A stretch of 64,000 nt of DNA from Sphingomonadales bacterium EhC05 (GCA_001650955.1 LXYP01000006.1:105242-169241), one strand, 5' to 3'; counted from the first letter of the stretch, positions 24,511 to 33,334 are shown. A program made the numbers and translations. Notes: a model not told the origin generated them from the sequence alone.

Positions 24511-25108
24511 CGCGACTTTGATTCTGGCGTCCAAAAGCAAAGCCCGACTATCCATGTTGGAATTGGCGGGCATACAGGTCGAAGCCCTGGCATCCAATGT
24601 AGATGAAGATGCCTTACGCGACGGATTGAGGGCCGAGGGAGTCACCGCCAGAAATCTGGCCGATGCTCTAGCCGAGGCAAAGGCTGTGCGCATGTCCGGC
24701 CGCATCGGACAAGCGATGGTTTTGGGGGCTGATCAAATTTTGGCGCTGGAGGATGGAACAATGCTTGATAAGCCTTCCGATCCGGCTGAAGCGAAATTGC
24801 ATTTGCAGAAATTGTCGGGAAAAAAACACAAATTATTCAGCGCGGCGGTGATTGCAGAACAGGGGTCTCCCGTCTGGCGACATGTCGATATTGCAACTTT
24901 GACGATGCGATCACTGAGTGATTCATTCATCGATGAATATGTTGCGTCGGAGTGGGACAATATCCGCTATTGTGTGGGCTGTTATGAAATTGAAGGTCGC
25001 GGCGTGCAGCTATTTTCCAATATCGTCGGGAGCCAGTTTACGATCATGGGCCTGCCTATGCTCCACCTGCTCGATTATCTTCGAATCCGAGGTCTATTGC
25101 CGTCATGA
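24503..25108 (+). CDS. maf: Maf-family nucleoside triphosphate pyrophosphatase
   Basis: A 201-residue house-cleaning pyrophosphatase that hydrolyses non-canonical or modified nucleotides (dTTP/UTP or 7-methyl-GTP, depending on subtype). Visible are LILASKSKARLSMLELAG near the N-terminus, GADQILALEDGTMLDKPSD with the catalytic Asp, and the C-terminal GCYEIEGRGVQLFSNIVGS. I choose GTG at 24503 because AAAAGG sits 8 nt upstream and the resulting N-terminus fits the family; ATG codons at 24479 and 24482 are possible. It overlaps the end of ppsR by 8 bp and aroE by 4 bp. The subtype is not assigned. Confidence 0.9.
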   Translation: MSDATLILASKSKARLSMLELAGIQVEALASNVDEDALRDGLRAEGVTARNLADALAEAKAVRMSGRIGQAMVLGADQILALEDGTMLDKPSDPAEAKLHLQKLSGKKHKLFSAAVIAEQGSPVWRHVDIATLTMRSLSDSFIDEYVASEWDNIRYCVGCYEIEGRGVQLFSNIVGSQFTIMGLPMLHLLDYLRIRGLLPS

Positions 25109-25923
25109 AATCAAAAATCCCCTATGCGGAAGTCATTGGCGACCCGATATCGCAAAGCAAGTCTCCGCTGATTCACAAGTTCTGGCTGGAAAAGCTAGAA
25201 ATTGAGGCCGATTACAGAGCCTGCCACGTCAAGCCGGAAGCGCTTGAGGCCTATGTTGACAGCCGGCGCGCAGATGAGTTGTGGCGCGGATGCAATGTGA
25301 CTCTACCTCATAAGCTTGCCATCCTGAATCATGTCTCTGATCCCGGTCAAATCCGCGACAATATCGGCGCAATGAATACGGTTGCGAGAACAGAAGATGG
25401 CGAACTTTTTGGAACGAATACGGATGCTGGTGGTTTTTTCTCTCCGCTTGCGGAATTGAACCTGGCCGGTGCCGATGTGATTGTCATTGGCGCGGGCGGC
25501 GCGGCGCGGGCGGTTCTTTTTGCCCTGTCGAGGATTAAAGTGGGTCAGGTCACTATTTTGAATCGAAATGTCCTCAAGGCATCAGCCTTGTTGGCCCATT
25601 TTGGATTGAAAGGACAGGCTCTGGAACATGGATCAAACCTCCCGTCGGCTGGCCTGCTCGTCAACGCCAGCGCGCTCGGCATGGAAGGTCAGGACGAACT
25701 GGATATCGATCTTGCCCCGCTGCCGGACGACGCCCTGGTCTATGATCTCGTATATGCGCCGCTTCGAACTAAACTCTTACGCCAAGCCGAAGCGAGAGGT
25801 CTGGAGACGATCGACGGCCTCGCGATGTTAATTGGCCAGGCGGCGCTCGCTTTCGAAATATTTTTTGATGCTGCACCGCCGGTGGAACATGATGATGAGC
25901 TTAGAAAGTTGTTAATCGGATGA
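25105..25923 (+). CDS. aroE: shikimate dehydrogenase AroE
   Basis: A 272-residue NADPH-dependent enzyme reducing 3-dehydroshikimate to shikimate in aromatic amino acid synthesis. The shikimate-binding PISQSKSPLIHKFW (residues 14-27), the catalytic Lys in NVTLPHK (about residue 70), GTNTDAGGFF with the catalytic Asp, and the NADP loop GAGGAARAVLFAL are present. ATGA overlaps join it to maf and coaE, so the three genes are translationally coupled. Confidence 0.95.
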   Translation: MKSKIPYAEVIGDPISQSKSPLIHKFWLEKLEIEADYRACHVKPEALEAYVDSRRADELWRGCNVTLPHKLAILNHVSDPGQIRDNIGAMNTVARTEDGELFGTNTDAGGFFSPLAELNLAGADVIVIGAGGAARAVLFALSRIKVGQVTILNRNVLKASALLAHFGLKGQALEHGSNLPSAGLLVNASALGMEGQDELDIDLAPLPDDALVYDLVYAPLRTKLLRQAEARGLETIDGLAMLIGQAALAFEIFFDAAPPVEHDDELRKLLIG

Positions 25924-26534
25924 CGCAGCATATCAACAAACGGCCTTTAATCATCGGTTTGACGGGTTCAATCGGCATGGGCAAATCGACGGTCGCAAAA
26001 ATGTTTGTCGAGGCGGGGGTCCCGTTGTTCGATGCTGACGCGGCGGTACATGAACTGCAGGGGCCGAACGGTTCGCTCGTTGGAGAGATTGAGCAATTAT
26101 TTCCCGGGACGACGAGCGAAACGGGCGTCGATCGACAGAAGTTGGGCGCGGCTGTGCTGGGAAATGCCGATGCATTGCACCGTCTAGAGGGATTGATTCA
26201 TCCCGCAGTAGGTCAAATGCGAAGGGCTTTTTTTGAAGCGCATCGCGAGGAACCCTTGCTCCTCTTCGATATACCGCTTCTTTTTGAAAAAAATGGATCT
26301 GCGGATATCGATCATATCGTCGTGGTTTCTGCATCCGAAGAAGATCAGTTGGAGCGGGTCTTGAGCCGTGCTGGCATGACATTGGACAAGTTTGACAAAA
26401 TCAAATCACTGCAAATGCCTGATAAAGAAAAGCGCGAGCGCGCCGACTCGATCATCGATACATCCTGCCCGATTTCGGAAACGAGAGGTCAGGTGCAAAA
26501 TCTTGTTCAGAAATTGAAAGCATCTCTTGCTTAA
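25920..26534 (+). CDS. coaE: dephospho-CoA kinase CoaE
   Basis: A 204-residue P-loop kinase catalysing the last step of coenzyme A synthesis. The Walker A motif GLTGSIGMGKST is at residues 14-25, followed by DADAAVHEL, the LIHPAVGQMRRAFF segment and DIPLLFEKN. The start overlaps the aroE stop by 4 bp. The maf-aroE-coaE-dnaQ order next to the origin is the usual alphaproteobacterial one. Confidence 0.95.
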   Translation: MTQHINKRPLIIGLTGSIGMGKSTVAKMFVEAGVPLFDADAAVHELQGPNGSLVGEIEQLFPGTTSETGVDRQKLGAAVLGNADALHRLEGLIHPAVGQMRRAFFEAHREEPLLLFDIPLLFEKNGSADIDHIVVVSASEEDQLERVLSRAGMTLDKFDKIKSLQMPDKEKRERADSIIDTSCPISETRGQVQNLVQKLKASLA

Positions 26535-26561
26535 TCGCAATATCAATCCGATATTGCGTTT

Positions 26562-27263
26562 ATGCGAGAGATAATTTTCGATACCGAAACCACCGGCTTT
26601 GATCCCAAAAATGGCGACCGAATGGTGGAAATCGGTTGTATTGAGATGATAGACCGGATTGAAACCGGGCAAACTTTCCACTGCTATTACAACCCGCAGC
26701 GTCTCATGCCCAAAGCGGCCGAAGAAGTTCACGGCCTTTCCGATGTTTTTCTCTCGGATAAAAAGCTGTTCAAGGACGGGGCCGTGGAACTGCTTGAATT
26801 TCTGGGCGAGGCCAATCTGGTCGCGCATAACGCGCAATTTGATTTCAACTTTCTCAACGCCGAGTTGATTTTATGCGGGCAAAAACCGGTTTCGCAATTT
26901 CGGATGGTCGATACATTGGCGATTGCGAAATCCAAACATCCCGGGGCTAAACTTTCACTGGATGCATTATGCTCGCGCTATGGAATCGACCGCAGTCATC
27001 GCGTGAAACATGGTGCCCTGTTGGATGCCGAGCTCTTGACCCAGCTGTATATTGAACTCACGGGGGGCAGGCAAATCGGTTTGGGACTCGTCAGCGAAGC
27101 GGCAGTTCCGCAAATAGGCGATAATGGGTCAGCAAGACTAACTGGCAAGGCGGAACGAAAACAGTTTATCGCGCCTCGAAAATATACACCAAATGCTGAC
27201 GAACTGGCTCGCCATAAGTCATTCATCGATGGTATTGAGAATCCAATATGGGCCGACATTTAG
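26562..27263 (+). CDS. dnaQ: DNA polymerase III epsilon subunit (3'-5' proofreading exonuclease)
   Basis: A 233-residue DEDDh exonuclease that proofreads during replication in the Pol III core. ExoI is IIFDTETTGFDPKNGDRMVEIG (Asp8/Glu10 at the N-terminus), ExoII is VAHNAQFDFNFLNAE (Asp in NAQFD), and ExoIII is HRVKHGALLDAELL with the general-base His and the last Asp. A C-terminal tail of about 55 residues should bind the alpha subunit. It lies 27 bp after coaE on the same strand. Confidence 0.95.
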   Translation: MREIIFDTETTGFDPKNGDRMVEIGCIEMIDRIETGQTFHCYYNPQRLMPKAAEEVHGLSDVFLSDKKLFKDGAVELLEFLGEANLVAHNAQFDFNFLNAELILCGQKPVSQFRMVDTLAIAKSKHPGAKLSLDALCSRYGIDRSHRVKHGALLDAELLTQLYIELTGGRQIGLGLVSEAAVPQIGDNGSARLTGKAERKQFIAPRKYTPNADELARHKSFIDGIENPIWADI

Positions 27264-27311
27264 CGGCATTCCAGAATGTCTGGGCATCGCAATGCAAAAA
27301 GGAGAAGATAA

Positions 27312-27884
27312 ATGGAAATTCGTGTTTCAGGACATCAGGTCGATACCGGCGATGCATTGCAAACGCATGTTGAAGACCGAATGAATGCGATTGCGGACAA
27401 ATATTTTGCCAAATCACTTTCAGCCCACGCGACTTTCAGCAAAGCGCCTCATGCTCAGTTTAAATGCGATATAGTCAATCACGTCATGCAGGGATTGATG
27501 CTCAAAGCCGACGGTCAGGCCGGCGATGCACACCAAGCATTTGAACTCGCGTCCGCCAAGATTGAAAAACAACTGCGCCGGTATATGCGCCGGCTGAACG
27601 ACCATCACGTTCAGGCCCAATATGCAGCCAAGCAAGAAGAAGCGGCCTATCGGGTTATCGATTCTGTTGAAGAGGATGAGCCATCCGAACCATTGGGGGA
27701 AGCACCTCCAATCATTGCAGAAACCAGCACGGATATTCCTGAGGCCAGCGTGTCCAATGCGGTGATGATGATGGATCTTCGCAATACTGGCGCATTATTA
27801 TTCAAAAATGCTGGAACCGGAGCACATAATATGGTTTATCGCCGCTCCGACGGTACGATTGGATGGGTAGAACCTCACGGCTAA
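27312..27884 (+). CDS. hpf: ribosome hibernation promoting factor (long form)
   Basis: A 190-residue long HPF. The N-terminal beta-alpha-beta-beta-beta-alpha domain (IRVSGHQVDTGDALQTHVEDRM...) binds the 30S decoding site. A linker of about 35 acidic residues precedes the C-terminal dimerisation domain (RNTGALLFKNAGTGAHNMVYRR...IGWVEP) that joins two 70S ribosomes into 100S particles. GGAG with good spacing precedes the ATG. In many proteobacteria hpf and ptsN follow rpoN; here rpoN is absent and dnaQ stands upstream, while hpf-ptsN is kept. Confidence 0.94.
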   Translation: MEIRVSGHQVDTGDALQTHVEDRMNAIADKYFAKSLSAHATFSKAPHAQFKCDIVNHVMQGLMLKADGQAGDAHQAFELASAKIEKQLRRYMRRLNDHHVQAQYAAKQEEAAYRVIDSVEEDEPSEPLGEAPPIIAETSTDIPEASVSNAVMMMDLRNTGALLFKNAGTGAHNMVYRRSDGTIGWVEPHG

Positions 27885-27980
27885 TCTGGCAGACTCTCCT
27901 GTGTCGGGTATCGCATTGCTCTCAGTCTGAACGTTGGGTTGGAAGATTGCTGTATTTGTGACGTCTGAAAGGAACATGAC

Positions 27981-28448
27981 ATGAGCTCGTTGTCGGTCAG
28001 GCTCGAATTGGCAGCCATTGCGGAATGCTCTGATGCGTTATCCAAAGGTCAAATTTTGGCACGGGCAGCTGAGATCGCCGGTGATTCTTATCAACTGGAT
28101 TCTGAGCACGTTCAGGGTCGTTTGACTGATCGTGAAAAATTGGGTTCAACCGGCTTTGGGCGGGGAATTGCGATACCGCATGCAAAATTGGACAAATTGG
28201 CTGAATGTGTTGGCATATTCTTTCGGCTAGCCCGGCCCGTTGATTTTGATTCACATGACGGAAAGCCGGTGGATTTGATTTTTGTCCTGCTGTCTCCCCA
28301 GATGGCAGGCGTGATTCATCTCAAGGCGCTGGCCGAAATTTCGCGCTATTTGCGAGACGAAAACATGGTCGCTAAGTTGCGCGGCGCGTCCGGTCGTGAT
28401 GCTCTGTTCACATTGTTGACGGACCGGCGGCAAAGCAAAGCTGCCTAG
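27981..28448 (+). CDS. ptsN: PTS IIA-like nitrogen-regulatory protein PtsN
   Basis: A 155-residue EIIA-Ntr protein. It accepts phosphate from NPr at His67 in FGRGIAIPHAKL and relays nitrogen/PEP status to regulators and potassium transporters. The N-terminal LAAIAECSDALSKGQILARAA and LTDREKLGSTGFGRG are family-typical, as is DLIFVLLSPQM. It follows hpf by 96 bp. No sugar-specific PTS genes are near. Confidence 0.93.
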   Translation: MSSLSVRLELAAIAECSDALSKGQILARAAEIAGDSYQLDSEHVQGRLTDREKLGSTGFGRGIAIPHAKLDKLAECVGIFFRLARPVDFDSHDGKPVDLIFVLLSPQMAGVIHLKALAEISRYLRDENMVAKLRGASGRDALFTLLTDRRQSKAA

Positions 28449-28457
28449 CGGATATAG

Positions 28458-28937
28458 ATGACCAGCGAGACCAATGATATGGCACAGAATGATGGTGCAC
28501 AGGAGCATTTCCGGGCGTTAGAAAGGCTATATGCCAAAGCGCCGATCAATCAGATGTTTCAGTCAAAACTGAACATCACCGAGCGTGGTCTGGCAACCAT
28601 CAACTTCGATGTCAGTGATCGCTATTATCATGCCGCAGGGGCAGTTCACGGCACCGCCTATTTCAAGATGCTCGACGATGCTGCCTTTTATGCAGCCAAC
28701 AGTCTTATCTCCGACCGTTTCATTCTGACCACGGCGTTCAATGTCTTGTTCACGCGGCCGTTGAAGTCCGGCCGGATAACTGCCGAAGGGCGCTGGGTGA
28801 GTGGAAAGCGTCGGGTTTTTGTTGCTGATTCGCGATTGTTGGACTCCGATGGAGAGGAAATTGCCCGCGGGACAGGTACTTTCATGCGATCTCATATCCC
28901 GCTCGCGTCATTGCCTGGCTATCAAAAGGATGATTGA
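28458..28937 (+). CDS. PaaI-type hotdog-fold thioesterase
   Basis: A 159-residue hotdog-fold protein. Typical features are YYHAAGAVHGTAYFKMLDDAAFYAANS (central helix with the His-Gly-Thr and Asp region), VLFTRPLKSGRITAEGRW and a final strand ARGTGTFMRS. Members hydrolyse acyl-CoA esters in the cytoplasm. Ten bp after ptsN and overlapping the DUF1491 gene by 8 bp, it belongs to the same run of genes. The substrate is unknown. Confidence 0.85.
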   Translation: MTSETNDMAQNDGAQEHFRALERLYAKAPINQMFQSKLNITERGLATINFDVSDRYYHAAGAVHGTAYFKMLDDAAFYAANSLISDRFILTTAFNVLFTRPLKSGRITAEGRWVSGKRRVFVADSRLLDSDGEEIARGTGTFMRSHIPLASLPGYQKDD

Positions 28938-29268
28938 ACCCCGGCTTTCTGCGGAAATGAAGGTTCAGTCCCTGTTGAGATTGGTGAGCCAGGCGGGTGG
29001 ATTTGCTGCTGTCTTGCGACGAGGAGATCGAATATCCGGTTCGATCCTTATTCAATGTGTTGAAAAAGGCGAAAATCCAAGGGTTTTGGAGCAAATGCCG
29101 ACGTTGACAGGATCAGCAAATTGGCAACAAATATGGCCTCAAGCCATTGAAACAAAACAGATTTTGGATGATTATATAGCGCGGCGAGTCAAGTTTGATC
29201 CGGATTTATGGCTGGTTGAACTAGACATCCCAGATGCGGAACGGCTCATCGCCCTAATGGGTCAGTAA
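28930..29268 (+). CDS. DUF1491 family protein
   Basis: A 112-residue protein of the alphaproteobacterial DUF1491 family: VQSLLRLVSQAGGFAAVLRRGDRISGSIL, then LEQMPTLTGSANW and the conserved end KFDPDLWLVELDIPDAERL. The start ATG at 28930 has AAAAGG just upstream and overlaps the thioesterase end by 8 bp. No function is known. The position at the end of a run of housekeeping genes gives no further hint. Confidence 0.85.
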   Translation: MIEPRLSAEMKVQSLLRLVSQAGGFAAVLRRGDRISGSILIQCVEKGENPRVLEQMPTLTGSANWQQIWPQAIETKQILDDYIARRVKFDPDLWLVELDIPDAERLIALMGQ

Positions 29269-29471
29269 ACTTGACATTGTTGCGCTGCAATATAAATGGC
29301 ACTCAACTTTGAAGCGGAGGTTGCCGCGATCGATGTCGTGAGACAACGGTGGTAAACACGCAGACGGGGGGAATGGGAATAGGCCATTGGTTGGTTGTTG
29401 GGCTTATTTTAGCAGTTTAGACAAGAGATGTTTGAATATGTGACAGACTCACCGCATAAAAACATAGGTTT

Positions 29472-30170
29472 ATGAGCAAAATATTACGAACTGCAAGCGC
29501 CTTGTCGCTTGCGTTAACTGCGGTCGCGGCCTTGTCGGCTACCGACGCATCATTGGCCTTTGAGGCGAATGAAGCAACTCTCGAAACGGAAATCGTCATC
29601 GATCCGGAGTTGTTGGTCGAAGATGAATCCAATGAAAACATCATTTTCGCCGAGCAAAAAGAAATTTTGGCTGAAATCCCTGAATCTGTGATTAAAGCGG
29701 ACGAGATTGCCAATGAAGGCTTTGTTCGGGAAACGGTTGAATATACAAATGATGGTGCCAATTCGCTGCGCGAACTGGTGGCCCAGCAGGCTGTCGAAGG
29801 CGGACTAAGTTCTGAAATGCAGTGCCTCGCTGGTACTGTTTATTTTGAATCAAAAGGCGAATCCCTGAAAGGTCAACTCGCGGTTGCCCGGGTCGTACTG
29901 GCGCGGGCTGCGTCTTCGCGGTTTCCCGACACAATCTGCGATGTGGTATATCAGCGCCGTCAATTTTCTTTCATTCGTGGTGGAAAAATGCCGCGGATCG
30001 ACACCGGCCATCGTCATTGGCGCAATGCGGTATCAATCGCGAAGATTGCAATGAATGACGGCTGGAAAAGCCCGGTGGAAGGCGCTTTATTCTTTCATGC
30101 TCGCTATGTCTCACCAGGCTGGCGTTTGAAGCGTATGGCGACAATCGATAATCATATATTCTATCGCTGA
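29472..30170 (+). CDS. cell wall hydrolase (SleB-like catalytic domain)
   Basis: A 232-residue exported protein with a signal peptide (ASALSLALTAVAALSATDASLA), an acidic linker of about 80 residues, and a C-terminal hydrolase_2/SleB domain. The catalytic Glu is E126 in CLAGTVYFESKGE. Further domain marks are RVVLARAASSRFPDTICDVVYQR, QFSFI and ALFFHARYVSPGW. SleB-type enzymes are lytic transglycosylases of peptidoglycan; in non-sporulating alphaproteobacteria they act in envelope remodelling. A strong terminator follows directly. Confidence 0.88.
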   Translation: MSKILRTASALSLALTAVAALSATDASLAFEANEATLETEIVIDPELLVEDESNENIIFAEQKEILAEIPESVIKADEIANEGFVRETVEYTNDGANSLRELVAQQAVEGGLSSEMQCLAGTVYFESKGESLKGQLAVARVVLARAASSRFPDTICDVVYQRRQFSFIRGGKMPRIDTGHRHWRNAVSIAKIAMNDGWKSPVEGALFFHARYVSPGWRLKRMATIDNHIFYR

Positions 30171-30195
30171 TAGGCTGATATTGGAATGAATCTAT

Positions 30196-30233
30196 AAAGG
30201 CTCCCAACCGGGGGCCTTTATTTTGTTCTTTTT
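30196..30233 (+). terminator. intrinsic terminator after the cell wall hydrolase gene
   Basis: AAAGGCTCCC (30196-30205), loop AACC, GGGGGCCTTT (30210-30219): a 10-bp stem with one G-U pair, followed by a T-rich run. This is the clearest intrinsic terminator in the window. Confidence 0.9.
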
Positions 30234-30239
30234 ATGTTC
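30225..30239. promoter_or_regulatory. LexA (SOS) box upstream of mmcB
   Basis: GTTC-TTTTTAT-GTTC, an exact match to the alphaproteobacterial LexA operator GTTC-N7-GTTC. It ends 11 bp before the mmcB start and overlaps the T-tract of the preceding terminator. Confidence 0.8.
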
Positions 30240-30250
30240 TACGAACTGTC

Positions 30251-30757
30251 ATGGCTATGATTGCTGATTCCCAAAATACGTCCGACCTTGTCGATAAATT
30301 GTCTGGCGCTCAGGCGGTTGCCCGGGGCGTCGCCCGGATGTTTATCCGGCATGATATTTTTGTGCTGCCCGAGGTGAGCCTGCGAAATAATCGGCGGGCT
30401 GACTTGATGGGTGTGGATGCCAAAGGCCAGATCGTCATTGTCGAGATCAAGGTCGCGCGCGCCGATCTTCTGGGCGATAATAAATGGCTGGAATATCTGG
30501 ATTATTGCGATCGATTCTATTGGGCCATACCGGCTGGATTTGATTCATCGCCGTTGAACGGAACCAATTTTCTTCCGGACAGAGCCGGTGTTATCGTCGC
30601 CGATGCCTATGATGCCGAAATGGTCAGGCCAGCGGCCACTCACGCTTTGGCTGCTGCGCGTCGGAAAACCGAAACGATGCGCCTTGCCCGGAGAGCTATG
30701 CAACGTGCCGCTATCGCCAATGGATGGTTGAGTGCGTCGGTCGATAATATCTTCTAG
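30251..30757 (+). CDS. mmcB: MmcB family DNA repair protein
   Basis: A 168-residue protein with a PD-(D/E)XK nuclease-like core: RNNRRADLMGVDAKGQIVIVEIKVARADLLGDNKWLEYL shows the Asp and the ExK (EIK) motif, and the domain ends in ARRKTETMRLARRA. MmcB of Caulobacter is an SOS-induced factor linked to mitomycin C tolerance, and an exact LexA box lies 11 bp upstream here. No Shine-Dalgarno sequence is seen before 30251; an in-frame ATG at 30257 is an alternative. The molecular substrate is not known to me. Confidence 0.9.
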   Translation: MAMIADSQNTSDLVDKLSGAQAVARGVARMFIRHDIFVLPEVSLRNNRRADLMGVDAKGQIVIVEIKVARADLLGDNKWLEYLDYCDRFYWAIPAGFDSSPLNGTNFLPDRAGVIVADAYDAEMVRPAATHALAAARRKTETMRLARRAMQRAAIANGWLSASVDNIF

Positions 30758-30772
30758 AAAGCAGAAGCCATT

Positions 30773-31426
30773 CTATCCTTCTGGACCAAAAAAGCGTCCA
30801 GATTCTTTAGGTTTAGCTTCGTTATCAGCTTTCTTGATCTCGGATAGAATAGAGGCTGCGCGGCGATCACGTTCTGCATAGTCGCGCGCCGAAAGTCCGG
30901 CCAGCGTATCGGTTTTATCAGGATTTGCGCCGCTTTTGAGTAATATCCGAACCAATTCCGAATCTCGCAACTGGACCGCCCGGATCAGGGCCGTTTCACC
31001 CTGATTGTTGGTCTCGTCGACCTTGGCATTTTGTTCGAGCAAGGTTCTTACACCTGCAATGAACCGCATTTGAGTCGCCAGCATCAAAGGAGTCGTGCCC
31101 TTCTTATCTCGGATATTCGGATTGGCGCCCTTTTGGAGTAGAAATCCCAGCCAAGTCGCGTCTCTTCGTTCGACTACAATATGGAGTGCAGTCTCACCGG
31201 TTGTAACATCTTTGGTGTTGACGATGACCGTCCCTGGTCGGTTGAGCAATTTTGTTGCCTCTTCTCCATCCCGGTCCTTGACCGCCTGCAGGAAGTTGTA
31301 GCTGTTAGAAAATTGCGCTGAGGCTGGTCCAGCAATCGTGAATATCGCTGTCGTAACAATGCCGAATAGAAACAGAATCAACCAACGTTTTGCTGTCGAT
31401 TTCTGATATGAATAGGTTTGGTGCAT
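30773..31426 (-). CDS. ankyrin repeat protein, exported
   Basis: A 217-residue protein with an N-terminal hydrophobic export segment (WLILFLFGIVTTAIFTIAGPASAQ) and about four ankyrin repeats, such as TGETALHIVVERRDATWLGFLLQKGANPNIRDKKG, TPLMLATQMRFIAGVRTLLEQ and GETALIRAVQLRDSELVRILLKSGANPDKTD. A lysine-rich tail follows. Ankyrin repeats bind proteins; the partner is unknown. It faces mmcB tail to tail and is divergent from the SCO gene. The start has GAGGCGG upstream. Confidence 0.87.
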   Translation of the reverse strand: MHQTYSYQKSTAKRWLILFLFGIVTTAIFTIAGPASAQFSNSYNFLQAVKDRDGEEATKLLNRPGTVIVNTKDVTTGETALHIVVERRDATWLGFLLQKGANPNIRDKKGTTPLMLATQMRFIAGVRTLLEQNAKVDETNNQGETALIRAVQLRDSELVRILLKSGANPDKTDTLAGLSARDYAERDRRAASILSEIKKADNEAKPKESGRFFGPEG

Positions 31427-31539
31427 TTTCCGCCTCGATCTAATTGCTCAATTCTCTTATAATCTATCATTTCCTGACAGATAAAACGCATCAATATGGG
31501 TTGAATTTTTGTCACTACCCGACCATGTCTGGCTTCATC

Positions 31540-32157
31540 ATGAACAAAATTTATAACTTTTTGACAACGTCCCTTGCGGTCATCTTACTGTCAGCTTTGG
31601 CTGGCTGCAACCCGCCATCCAACAGTACCGGCGCATCCGGTCAGGAACCTCCATTGGCGGGTGCGAAAATTGGCGGTGAGTTCACGCTCACCAACCAGGA
31701 TGGAGAAAAGGCATCTGATACCGACTTCTCCGGACAATATCGGATCGTCTATTTTGGATATAGCTATTGTCCTGATGTATGTCCGATTGATCTGGCCAAT
31801 TTGATGCTTGGCCTCAAGCAGGCAGAAAAGGATGATGCGGACCGTGCCGTGAAAATTCAACCGCTTTTCATCACGATAGATCCCGAGCGCGACACACCAG
31901 AAGTGTTGAAACAATATGTTGCCAACTTCCACCCCCGCCTGATTGGGCTCACCGGAAAACCCGAAGAAATCGCGGAAGTCGCGAAGAAATTTCTCATCAT
32001 CTATGACAAGCGCGATGATGAAAGCACAACCGAATATCTGGTGGATCACAGCCGGCAGGCCTATTTATTTGGCCCGAATGGTGAGCCTCTCGCGCTGCTC
32101 TCTTTTGATGGCACTCCGCGACAGGTTGCCGACGAAATCGCCCAATGGGTGAGCTAG
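31540..32157 (+). CDS. SCO1/SenC family copper chaperone, lipoprotein
   Basis: A 205-residue thioredoxin-like protein with a lipobox (LLSALAGC) near residue 18. The copper-binding motif CPDVCPID and the distant His in DHSRQAYLF form the Cu site. SCO proteins deliver copper to the CuA centre of cytochrome c oxidase or act as periplasmic thiol reductases. The ATG at 31540 places the lipoprotein signal correctly; an ATG at 31525 is also in frame. Overlaps the next gene by 13 bp. Confidence 0.92.
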   Translation: MNKIYNFLTTSLAVILLSALAGCNPPSNSTGASGQEPPLAGAKIGGEFTLTNQDGEKASDTDFSGQYRIVYFGYSYCPDVCPIDLANLMLGLKQAEKDDADRAVKIQPLFITIDPERDTPEVLKQYVANFHPRLIGLTGKPEEIAEVAKKFLIIYDKRDDESTTEYLVDHSRQAYLFGPNGEPLALLSFDGTPRQVADEIAQWVS

Positions 32158-32591
32158 TTCCCGACCGGCCATATTGGGAAAAACCGCTACATTCTCTAGA
32201 TCGGGCGCAATGGGAAGCGCTTTGTGATGGTTGTGGAAAATGTTGCCTGCTCAAGGCTGAGGATGAGGAAGACGGTCAAATTTACATGACCAACATCGCC
32301 TGTAAACTGCTGGATGTTCAACAAGCCCGCTGCAGTGATTATCGGCGGAGGAAATTTCATGTACCCGATTGCGTTCGGTTAACCCGCAACAAACTCGAGG
32401 AGTTTGACTGGCTGCCCGACAGCTGTGCCTATAAGCTGCGCTCCCGCGACCTGCCTCTGCCAGACTGGCATTATTTGGTTTCTGGCGATCGGGAATCGAT
32501 CCACGCGGCCGGAAAATCGATCCGTGGAAAAGTGATTACGGAGGTGGAAGCTGGCCCGCTTGAGCAGCATATTCTCGACCACCCACTCTAG
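32145..32591 (+). CDS. YcgN family cysteine cluster protein (UPF0260)
   Basis: A 148-residue protein with the YkgJ/YcgN-type cysteine pattern: CDGCGKCC near residue 26, then CK, C, C and C in the following 75 residues, probably for zinc or an Fe-S cluster. The sequence PDWHYLVSGDRESIHAAGKSI and the C-terminal region fit UPF0260. The biochemical role is not established. It overlaps the SCO gene in front by 13 bp and the metallopeptidase gene behind by 32 bp. Confidence 0.87.
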   Translation: MGELVPDRPYWEKPLHSLDRAQWEALCDGCGKCCLLKAEDEEDGQIYMTNIACKLLDVQQARCSDYRRRKFHVPDCVRLTRNKLEEFDWLPDSCAYKLRSRDLPLPDWHYLVSGDRESIHAAGKSIRGKVITEVEAGPLEQHILDHPL

Positions 32592-33321
32592 ATCGAATAC
32601 AGTTGCAGAGCTGGAGATTGATTTGGAAGGGACGCGGTTTCCGCTCCATTTGCGAACCTCTTCCCGAGCGCGCTCTATCTTGGTTTCTGCGGATACGCTG
32701 AAGGGGATCGTTCGGCTAACGGTGCCGACCTATGCGGACAAAGATCAGGCGCTTCGATTCGCCCAGTCGAAATCAGAATGGCTGGCGCAGCGATTTGCCG
32801 AAGCGGTGCCGCCCATCGCGATTGTGGATGGAACGCAGATTTCTGTCTCTGGTGAACCCTATCAAATCAGTTGGTCCGAGGAATTTGCTCGGAAACCGGC
32901 GCTATGTGAAGATGAGATTCGAGTCGGTGGGCCGGAGCAACGCGTCGAAGATCGCATCATCCAATGGCTGCGAGACCGGGCGCGGTTTGAGTTTGAAAAT
33001 GACCTCATTTTCTATTGTCAAAAGGCCCGCCTTGAATATCCAAAACTCTCTATCGGCGACGCCAAAGGCAGATGGGGCAGCTGTTCGGGACGCAAGGCGA
33101 TCCGACTGAACTGGCGCCTGATCATGGCACCGAATATGGTGCGCCGGTCGGTTGTCGCTCATGAAGTCGCGCATTTGAAACATCTGAACCACAGCAAAAG
33201 CTTTTATGAATTTCTCGATGCCATATTCGAAGGGGATCGCAGAAAGGCTGACATTTGGCTCAAAAACCACGGCCGTGCGCTGCATATGATTGGAGCGTCA
33301 CAGCGACTGGTCGAAAGCTGA
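32560..33321 (+). CDS. YgjP-like (DUF45) zinc metallopeptidase
   Basis: About 253 residues with a C-terminal gluzincin-type motif HEVAHLKHLNHSKSFY (His201, Glu202, His205) preceded by the family-typical KGRWGSCSGRKAIRLNWRLIMAP. YgjP-like proteins are often encoded near restriction systems or as stand-alone housekeeping proteases; the substrate is unknown. I use TTG at 32560, which has GGAGG about 14 nt upstream; no better ATG exists before the conserved part, so the N-terminus is uncertain. Confidence 0.85.
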   Translation: MSSIFSTTHSRSNTVAELEIDLEGTRFPLHLRTSSRARSILVSADTLKGIVRLTVPTYADKDQALRFAQSKSEWLAQRFAEAVPPIAIVDGTQISVSGEPYQISWSEEFARKPALCEDEIRVGGPEQRVEDRIIQWLRDRARFEFENDLIFYCQKARLEYPKLSIGDAKGRWGSCSGRKAIRLNWRLIMAPNMVRRSVVAHEVAHLKHLNHSKSFYEFLDAIFEGDRRKADIWLKNHGRALHMIGASQRLVES

Positions 33322-33334
33322 CAAACCGCTGACT

